NCBI GenBank assembly: GCA_002401225.1
Contig: NVSM01000046.1
Coordinates: 11,086-18,044 of the forward strand
Source of the DNA: a bacterium
GTDB taxonomy: Bacteria; Planctomycetota; Phycisphaerae; Phycisphaerales; UBA1924
Length of the DNA: 6,959 bases
Reading direction: 5' to 3'
Position 1 is the first letter of the stretch. Each line of letters opens with the position of its first letter. The notes under the pieces were generated by a model. That model was not told where the DNA came from and did not search any database. It worked only from the letters and a program-made list of their open reading frames with translations. The translations under genes and the position numbers were made by a program. Shown piece after piece: positions 1-4,690 of this stretch.

Positions 1-83
1 CATCCCTCCCCGTGATCGGCTACTCGCAATGGATGCGATTTGGTCGTTTGAATGGGTCTTTGGAAGGATCGTTCGTTGGCTGA
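1..83 (+). other. Lead-in; possible 3' end of an upstream gene overlapping atpC
   Basis: One frame (from base 3) is open from the window edge to a TGA at 81-83, giving a C-terminal fragment of 26 residues that ends GSLEGSFVG. If real, it overlaps the proposed atpC start at 76 by 8 bases, the same arrangement seen at 1717-1724. The fragment does not resemble the C-terminus of AtpD, the usual upstream neighbour of atpC. A second frame (from base 2) is also open to about base 143, so the choice of frame is uncertain and this may be only leader sequence. Confidence 0.2.
62..68 (+). promoter_or_regulatory. Ribosome binding site that decides the atpC start
   Basis: The purine-rich GGAAGGA lies 7 bases upstream of the TTG at 76-78. 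The alternative ATG at 52 has no comparable Shine-Dalgarno sequence in front of it. This favours the TTG start for atpC. Confidence 0.55.
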
Positions 84-519
84 CAACACCCTCACATGCC
101 GTCTCGTCACCCCAAGTGCCGAGTTGCTCAATGAACAAGTGACCTATGCCTCCGTCCCTGCTTGGGATGGCCTGATCGGTTTCCAGCATGGCGGAGCCTC
201 AATGGTCTCACGCTTGGGTCTTGGCAAACTCCGCTTGGACTTCCCCGCAGAAAACGGCTCGGGATCACGCGAGTACCTCATCGAAGGCGGCTTCCTCGAA
301 ATGAGCAACAACGAGTTGGTCATCCTCGCAGAGCGTGCAATCGCAGCAGAAGAAATCATCGAGTCCGAAGCTCGCGCCCAGCTCGCCGAAGCCGAAGCTC
401 GCATCGTTCCTGAAGATGCACCCAACAAGCTCGAAGCGGTTGAACAAATCACCCGCGAAAAGGAATGTGCCAAGCTCATGCTCTCGATGGCAAAAACATC
501 AAAAGCCGTCGGCATCTAA
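76..519 (+). CDS. atpC: F1F0 ATP synthase subunit epsilon
   Basis: Epsilon subunit of the F1 sector, part of the rotating central stalk (with gamma, next to the c-ring), which couples proton flow to ATP synthesis and restrains ATP hydrolysis. The 147-residue product has the family layout. An N-terminal beta-sandwich covers about residues 5-86, with CRLVTPSAELL, the VPAWDGLIGF turn and the LGLGKLRLDF strand. A charged, Ala/Glu-rich C-terminal helical hairpin covers about 88-140. Length is close to the usual 130-145. I chose the TTG at 76 because it follows GGAAGGA at 7 bases and gives the typical start M-A-D-N-T-L-T-C; the in-frame ATG at 52 would add eight residues without a ribosome binding site. 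The gene is normally last in the atp operon, which fits the strong terminator 21 bases after its stop. The family assignment is firm; the start is not. Confidence 0.93.
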   Translation: MADNTLTCRLVTPSAELLNEQVTYASVPAWDGLIGFQHGGASMVSRLGLGKLRLDFPAENGSGSREYLIEGGFLEMSNNELVILAERAIAAEEIIESEARAQLAEAEARIVPEDAPNKLEAVEQITREKECAKLMLSMAKTSKAVGI

Positions 520-540
520 GCCGAATCAAAACAATACACA

Positions 541-568
541 AAGCCCGTGCAACTGCATGGGCTTTTTT
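541..568 (+). terminator. Rho-independent terminator after atpC
   Basis: AAGCCCGTGC (541-550) pairs with GCATGGGCTT (555-564) around the loop AACT. This makes a 10-bp stem with one G-U wobble, running into a T-tract at 563-568. It sits 21 bases past the atpC stop and matches the end of an atp operon. On the opposite strand the stem is followed only by a broken T-rich stretch, so it may weakly serve the convergent smpB as well. Confidence 0.85.
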
Positions 569-597
569 ACTGCTCCAACTCAATAAAAACAGGCTTC

Positions 598-1083
598 CTA
601 GTTTGAAAACTTCGACATCGCCCGCTGCATTTCGCGTTGATTCTCGCGATCAGCGATTGCTTTTCGTTTGTCGTGTTGGGCTTTGCCCTTGGCAACCGCC
701 AGTTTGATCTTGACCAACCCCTGCGAAAAATACATCTCCAAAGGCACGAGCGTCACGCCCTTTTGATCGACCTCGCGGGCAAGCTTGATGATCTCTCTCT
801 TCTTGGCCAGCAGGATACGATCTCGCTTGGGGATATGGTTAAGCTGCCCGGCGGGTTGATAGATACCGATATTGATCTGATGAAGCGTCAGCCGAGGGGG
901 CTCAAGATCGACGCTGATATACCCTTCCTTGAGCGAACAACTCCCCTCGCGAATGGCTTTGACCTCTGAACCCTCAAGCACAATCCCGACCTCCATCGTG
1001 TCAACGATGAAATAGTCGTAGAGCGCCCGCCGATTGTTATAACTCGGTGGGCCTTGCTTGGATTTCTTCTTGTTCTTGGCCAT
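598..1083 (-). CDS. smpB: SsrA (tmRNA)-binding protein SmpB
   Basis: SmpB binds the tRNA-like part of tmRNA and brings it to stalled ribosomes for trans-translation. The 161-residue product is of normal length. It shows NNRRALYDYFIVDT (16-29), VGIVLEGSEVKAIREG (32-47), LLAKKREIIKL (91-101), the GVTLVPLEMYF strand (109-119), and KIKLAVAKGKAQHDKR (125-140). After these comes the basic C-terminal tail (about 138-159), which in the family inserts into the empty mRNA channel. I chose the ATG at 1083 because the protein then begins MAKNKKK as in the family and GAGGTG precedes it; longer in-frame starts (to 1116) add only unconserved residues. The gene is convergent with atpC and divergent from the lipoprotein gene across 65 bp. 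No ssrA gene is visible in the window. Confidence 0.96.
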   Translation of the reverse strand: MAKNKKKSKQGPPSYNNRRALYDYFIVDTMEVGIVLEGSEVKAIREGSCSLKEGYISVDLEPPRLTLHQINIGIYQPAGQLNHIPKRDRILLAKKREIIKLAREVDQKGVTLVPLEMYFSQGLVKIKLAVAKGKAQHDKRKAIADRENQREMQRAMSKFSN

Positions 1084-1148
1084 ATGCACCTCAAGCATAG
1101 TCCACGACCTGCCCATACTCTCCCCAAACCCGTGCGTATCATGGCTCT
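1084..1148. other. Divergent intergenic region, smpB / lipoprotein gene
   Basis: These 65 bases must hold, or lie close to, the promoters for smpB (leftward) and for the lipoprotein-rhodanese-mqnD run (rightward). I see no convincing -35/-10 pair on either strand and no operator-like inverted repeat. The only clear signal is the smpB ribosome binding site. The lipoprotein ATG at 1149 has no Shine-Dalgarno sequence in front of it, so a very short leader is possible. Confidence 0.4.
1087..1092 (-). promoter_or_regulatory. Ribosome binding site of smpB
   Basis: On the minus strand GAGGTG stands just upstream of the ATG at 1083, with 5 bases between its AGG core and the start codon. It supports this start over the ATG at 1116. 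Confidence 0.6.
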
Positions 1149-1724
1149 ATGGCTTTTCATTCGTTTCTCTTCATCTTAAGTTTGTTGCTACTGGGCGGCT
1201 GCACCCAGCCGCTCAACGATCGCCCAACCCTTGGCGGCATCTATCGCTCGCCCACATTTCGCACACAGCCTCAGAACAATACCGCTCTTGAAAACCCATC
1301 ACAGGATCTGCTTGTCACTACACCCAAGCCTCGGGTTGATTGGTCGCCGACTCAGTACATCGCCCCGATGGACAGCGTCGCTCATTCGCCAACGCTTACT
1401 CTCTTTGGAATGGTTAAAAAAACAGATCCACCCCGAATCTATGGCCGATACCCCACCACCAACGATGCACTCTACATGCAACAAAGCGCCTCGATCGCTT
1501 GGATCAACGATGCCCTTTTCACCTTCTACGATCTCGGCCGATCATTCATCGGCTCGCCCTATGCCTTTGGCTACCTTGCTCTCACGGGCAAACTCTCAGA
1601 ACCAACACTCTCTCCGTCTCAGCCATACAAACGAACCCAAACCGCTGATACCTGGTCATCCGGGTTTCCGACGCCTCAACCCACGCCTCAGATAGATACA
1701 GAGGAAACAGCCGACAATGACTGA
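1149..1724 (+). CDS. Putative lipoprotein of unknown function
   Basis: I do not recognise this 191-residue protein. What is visible is a signal peptide: a short N-terminus, a hydrophobic stretch at residues 4-15 (FHSFLFILSLLLL), then a lipobox LGG followed by Cys18. It should therefore be lipid-modified and membrane-anchored facing the periplasm. Residue 19 is Thr, not Asp, so by the E. coli rule it would go to the outer membrane; whether that rule holds here is unknown. The middle (about 60-150) contains aromatic-rich stretches such as VDWSPTQYIAPMD and SIAWINDALFTFYDLGRSF. The C-terminus (about 150-191) is rich in Pro, Ser and Thr and ends acidic, so it is likely disordered. No enzymatic motif is seen. 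The stop overlaps the next gene's start by 8 bases, so the two are probably co-translated. The ATG at 1149 is the first in frame and is needed for the signal peptide. Confidence 0.75.
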   Translation: MAFHSFLFILSLLLLGGCTQPLNDRPTLGGIYRSPTFRTQPQNNTALENPSQDLLVTTPKPRVDWSPTQYIAPMDSVAHSPTLTLFGMVKKTDPPRIYGRYPTTNDALYMQQSASIAWINDALFTFYDLGRSFIGSPYAFGYLALTGKLSEPTLSPSQPYKRTQTADTWSSGFPTPQPTPQIDTEETADND

Positions 1725-2097
1725 TTCAAAAACGGATGCCAACCCACCCCGCTGGCCATTCAAGCCAGAACTTGAAATCTCCGCGCCCGACACCGCTGCC
1801 CTCCATAAAGATGCAGGAACTACCGATTTTCTGCTCATCGATATCCGAGAATCGAACGAACTCGAAACCTCGTCGATCGCCGGGGCACTGCATATCCCGA
1901 TGGGTGATATCCCCGCTCGGATTAACGAACTCGATGTTGATGAGGACACTACCATTGCCATCTTGTGCCGATCCGGAAAACGCTCGCTCCAGGTCGCCCA
2001 ATACATGCAACAGCAAGGGCTCGCCGGCACCCGATCCGTCGCCGGCGGAATTAACTGGTGGGGACTTAAGATTGATCCTTCGATCCAGCAGTATTAA
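1717..2097 (+). CDS. Single-domain rhodanese-like sulfurtransferase
   Basis: A 126-residue, probably cytoplasmic rhodanese-domain protein (no signal peptide). Such domains carry sulfur as a persulfide on the active-site cysteine. The domain runs from about residue 21 to the end. It has FLLIDIRESNELETSSIAGA (CH2A-like region, 38-57), HIPMGDIP (59-66), and the active-site loop CRSGKRS with Cys84. The ending GGINWWGLKIDPSIQQY resembles the 'GG..aW....Dps...Y' close of the rhodanese domain fused to MoeB/MoeZ-type activating enzymes, so sulfur delivery to a cofactor or tRNA pathway is a reasonable guess but not shown. The six-residue loop after Cys84 fits sulfur rather than phosphate chemistry. 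GAGGAA lies 10 bases before the ATG. It overlaps the lipoprotein gene by 8 bases and precedes mqnD by 8. The exact substrate is unknown. Confidence 0.88.
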   Translation: MTDSKTDANPPRWPFKPELEISAPDTAALHKDAGTTDFLLIDIRESNELETSSIAGALHIPMGDIPARINELDVDEDTTIAILCRSGKRSLQVAQYMQQQGLAGTRSVAGGINWWGLKIDPSIQQY

Positions 2098-2105
2098 ACT
2101 TACAC

Positions 2106-3038
2106 ATGCCAAGCACCCAAACCATCGAACTCAACCTCGCCCACTCGCCCGATTCTGACGATCTGGTGATGTGGTGGCCTTTGATTGGGGTTCGGAATCC
2201 TGACGGCACACCGATCGATGGCGATCTCGGTCAGCCTCAGGTCGAGACCGGGCGATTCAAGTTCAACCTGCTCGCTCGCGATGTCGAAGAACTCAACAAA
2301 CTCGTGATCGGGTCTGACTCGGCGTATGACATCACCGCGATCTCGTGCGCCACCTATCCAGCGATTGCCGACCGATATGCCATGACCGCCTCGGGCGGAT
2401 CCTTCGGCGAAAACTATGGCCCACGCATCGTTGTCGCAGCAGACTCCCCATTCCGGACCCTCGACGATCTCAAAGATGCCGATTGTACCGTTGGCATCCC
2501 TGGCATCAATACCTCAGCCTGCATGGGCTTGCGCATGGCGATCGGCGACTTTAATTTCCAAGAGTTACTCTTCTCTGATATCCCGGGAGCCGTCGCCAGC
2601 GGGCAGGTTGATGCAGGGTTACTTATCCACGAAGCCCAGTTGACCTATGGCGAGATGGGATTGCGTGAGATCGGGGATATGGGCAAGTGGTGGCACGAGC
2701 AGACGGGCAAACCATTGCCTTTGGGATTGAATGTCATCCGCCGAGACCTCGATCAACGCTTCGGCGAAGGCACCTGCAAAGAACTGGCCGATGTCCTCAA
2801 TGCTTCTGTCCAGTGCTGTGTACGAATGGGCGAAGCATCTCGGCTATATCTCCAACTCAACAAAGGCGATCGCACCGAATGGGACGATCCAGAACTCGTC
2901 GATCGGTACCTCGCGATGTATGTCTCTGGGCTGACACTTGATATGGGACAAACAGGGCGAGACGCGATTACGACCTTCCTTGGGCGGGCTGCGGATGAGG
3001 GATTATGTGATCGTGTGGAAAATATTGACCCGCTCTAG
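2106..3038 (+). CDS. mqnD: 1,4-dihydroxy-6-naphthoate synthase (futalosine pathway)
   Basis: MqnD converts cyclic dehypoxanthinylfutalosine to 1,4-dihydroxy-6-naphthoate, a late step of the futalosine route to menaquinone, in the cytoplasm. The 310-residue product has the two-lobed fold of periplasmic-binding-protein relatives but no signal peptide. Diagnostic stretches are LAHSPDSDDLVMWWPL (11-26), YDITAISCATYPAI (74-87), ASGGSFGENYGPRIV (95-109), GLLIHEAQLTYGEMGL (171-186) and LPLGLNVIRRDL (204-215). His175 in LIHE corresponds to the catalytic His of the Thermus enzyme. The C-terminal YVSGLTLDMGQTGRDAI is also family-like. MqnA, the related chorismate dehydratase, lacks the HSPD start and the LIHE motif, so MqnD is the better call. 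The length is slightly above the usual 270-290. There is no clear ribosome binding site before the ATG, and the rhodanese stop is 8 bases upstream, so translation is probably coupled. No other mqn gene is in the window. Confidence 0.9.
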   Translation: MPSTQTIELNLAHSPDSDDLVMWWPLIGVRNPDGTPIDGDLGQPQVETGRFKFNLLARDVEELNKLVIGSDSAYDITAISCATYPAIADRYAMTASGGSFGENYGPRIVVAADSPFRTLDDLKDADCTVGIPGINTSACMGLRMAIGDFNFQELLFSDIPGAVASGQVDAGLLIHEAQLTYGEMGLREIGDMGKWWHEQTGKPLPLGLNVIRRDLDQRFGEGTCKELADVLNASVQCCVRMGEASRLYLQLNKGDRTEWDDPELVDRYLAMYVSGLTLDMGQTGRDAITTFLGRAADEGLCDRVENIDPL

Positions 3039-3056
3039 GTTCTGATTTCTTCGGCG

Positions 3057-3065
3057 TGCTAGACT
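3057..3065 (+). promoter_or_regulatory. Possible extended -10 promoter element for purF
   Basis: TGCTAGACT matches the extended -10 form TGn plus a hexamer that keeps 4 of 6 consensus positions. There is no good -35 box at the expected distance. If used, transcription would begin near 3072 and give a leader of about 44 bases before the ATG at 3116, which would rule out the GTG at 3056 as a start. The match is weak and could be chance. Confidence 0.2.
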
Positions 3066-3104
3066 CGTGCTCTTCTGCCATTGATCCACGAATCTACCGT
3101 GATC

Positions 3105-3108
3105 GGAG
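3105..3108 (+). promoter_or_regulatory. Ribosome binding site supporting the purF ATG start
   Basis: GGAG lies 7 bases before the ATG at 3116. Neither the upstream GTG (3056) nor the downstream GTG (3203) has a comparable sequence, so this is the main reason for choosing 3116. Confidence 0.5.
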
Positions 3109-3115
3109 CCAGTTC

Positions 3116-4663
3116 ATGCCGACGAGTTTTTCTCTACCCGTCTCATCGAATCAGCCACATCGGCCAACGAAGAACGCGTGCGCCTGTGCAAAGCACACGC
3201 CCGTGCGAACCGATCAACCCAAAGAAAAATGCGGCGTGATCGGGATCTGGAACGATCCTGATGCTGTCCGTAAAGCCTACCTTGGATTATTTGCCCAGCA
3301 ACATCGGGGGCAAGAAGCTGCCGGGATCGCGGTGACTGATGGCCAGATGATCGAAGCGCATACCGGCCAAGGGCTCGTTGTTGATGTGTTCGATAACGAC
3401 ACCATCGGCAAACTCGAAAAACTATACAACCATACCGACGCACCAAACGCGAATCATGGTGCAATCGGACACAATCGCTATTCAACATCGGGCGGTTCTT
3501 CATTCAAGAATGCCCAGCCATTGGTTGAAACTACATTCGCCGGGCCAATTGCCATCGCCCACAATGGTAATCTCGTCAACGGCGATGAATGGCGAAAAGA
3601 ACTCTCGCGCGTCGGACGCCTATTCCACACAACCTCCGATACCGAAATCATTATTCATCTCCTCGCATCGCCCGAACAACGCGACTTGCCCGATCCGGTT
3701 GCAGCAACCATGCGCAATCTGCTCGGCGCTTTTTCGCTCGTGCTGCTTTTTACTGATCGGATCGAAGCGGCCCGTGATCCTTGGGGATGGAGGCCTTTGG
3801 TTTTGGGCAAGTTGCCATCGGGCAAGTTCGTGGTCGCTTCAGAAACCGTTGCGTTCGATGTCATCGGCGCAGAGTTCATTCGTGAAGTTGAACCCGGCGA
3901 AATCATCACGCTCTCCAACGAAGGCATGTCCTCTCGTCGATTCGCTGCACCCTCTGAACCACTTGCCCAGTGCATCTTCGAGCATGTTTACTTTGCCAGC
4001 CCTGCATCGAATGTCTTCGGCCAAAATGTCCAAATCACGCGTGAACAGTTCGGTGCCAAACTTGCCCAAGAAGCCTTTGTCGAAGCAGATTTTGTCATGC
4101 CCATGCCAGACTCCGGGCGCAGCGCAGCCAACGGCTATGCGATCGAATCTGGAATCCCCTATCGTGAAGGAATCGTCCCTAATCGCTATGTTGGGCGTAC
4201 ATTTATTAAACCAACCCAAGAAGAACGCGCTGCTGCGGTTCGGCTCAAGCTCAATGTGATCTCCGAGGTTGTCCGCGATCAAAGACTCATCATCGTTGAT
4301 GATTCCATCGTCCGTGGAACCACCACCCGACTCAAAATGATCCAACTCCGTGAAGCGGGCGCAAAGGAAATTCATCTTCGAATCTCGTGCCCGCCAATCA
4401 AACACCCGTGCTACTTTGGTGTCGACTTTGCCGATCGTGATCAGTTGATTGCACACGGACGAACCGTCGAAGAGATCCGTGAGTTTCTCGGGGTAGATTC
4501 GCTGCACTTCCTCAGCCAAGAGGGCATGCTCAGCGTGATGAACCAAGAGCCTAAGCACTATTGCACCGGGTGCTTCTCAGGTGAATATCGCGTCGATGTT
4601 GATCACCCTGTCGCATGCGAAGTCGCGACCAAAGCGCAGATGAATATGTTTAAAACCTGCTAG
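3116..4663 (+). CDS. purF: Amidophosphoribosyltransferase (Fe-S, propeptide type)
   Basis: PurF makes 5-phosphoribosylamine from PRPP and glutamine, the first committed step of purine synthesis, in the cytoplasm. The product has 515 residues from the ATG at 3116. The N-terminal Ntn-type glutaminase begins at the nucleophile Cys39 (CGVIGIW). It continues with GHNRYSTSG (118-126), HNGNLVNG (149-156) and TTSDTE (172-177). The C-terminal phosphoribosyltransferase carries the PRPP loop IVDDSIVRGTT (393-403). Cys286, Cys432 (HPCYFGVDF), Cys483 and Cys486 (CTGC) match the four 4Fe-4S ligands of the Bacillus subtilis enzyme, so this is the oxygen-sensitive type. The nucleophile must become the N-terminus, so 38 residues would have to be removed; B. 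subtilis PurF loses 11. Two other starts are possible: GTG 3056 (58-residue leader, no ribosome binding site) and GTG 3203 (9-residue leader MRTDQPKEK, also none). The gene is 77 bp from mqnD and probably separately transcribed. Function is firm, start is not. Confidence 0.96.
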   Translation: MPTSFSLPVSSNQPHRPTKNACACAKHTPVRTDQPKEKCGVIGIWNDPDAVRKAYLGLFAQQHRGQEAAGIAVTDGQMIEAHTGQGLVVDVFDNDTIGKLEKLYNHTDAPNANHGAIGHNRYSTSGGSSFKNAQPLVETTFAGPIAIAHNGNLVNGDEWRKELSRVGRLFHTTSDTEIIIHLLASPEQRDLPDPVAATMRNLLGAFSLVLLFTDRIEAARDPWGWRPLVLGKLPSGKFVVASETVAFDVIGAEFIREVEPGEIITLSNEGMSSRRFAAPSEPLAQCIFEHVYFASPASNVFGQNVQITREQFGAKLAQEAFVEADFVMPMPDSGRSAANGYAIESGIPYREGIVPNRYVGRTFIKPTQEERAAAVRLKLNVISEVVRDQRLIIVDDSIVRGTTTRLKMIQLREAGAKEIHLRISCPPIKHPCYFGVDFADRDQLIAHGRTVEEIREFLGVDSLHFLSQEGMLSVMNQEPKHYCTGCFSGEYRVDVDHPVACEVATKAQMNMFKTC

Positions 4664-4690
4664 CGTTTCGCCAAATATCAACAACCCAAC
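4664..4690. other. Convergent purF / lptD gap
   Basis: Only 27 bases separate the stop codons of the two converging genes. I see no stem-loop with a T-tract on either strand, so termination for both genes is either Rho-dependent or lies inside the opposite gene's 3' end. Confidence 0.4.

Noticed and set aside
1..12. Possible leftward gene start (CAT at 1-3) preceded on the minus strand by GGGGAGGG
   Set aside because: The purine tract directly abuts the start codon with no spacing, and no coding sequence is visible to test it.
144..515. Open frame of 123 codons antisense to atpC
   Set aside because: It is a shadow of atpC with biased Ser/Ala/Arg composition and no ribosome binding site or family signal.
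1726..2112. Open frame of 128 codons antisense to the rhodanese gene
   Set aside because: It overlaps a gene with a clear active-site motif, and its own translation shows no domain.
3378..4259. Open frame of 293 codons in a second forward frame within purF
   Set aside because: The translation is Ser/Pro-rich and low in conserved-looking motifs, while the purF frame contains all catalytic and Fe-S residues.
3839..4558. Long open frame (239 codons) antisense to purF
   Set aside because: It lies wholly within the well-supported purF gene, has no recognisable family features, and is the kind of open antisense frame expected from the codon use of this genome.
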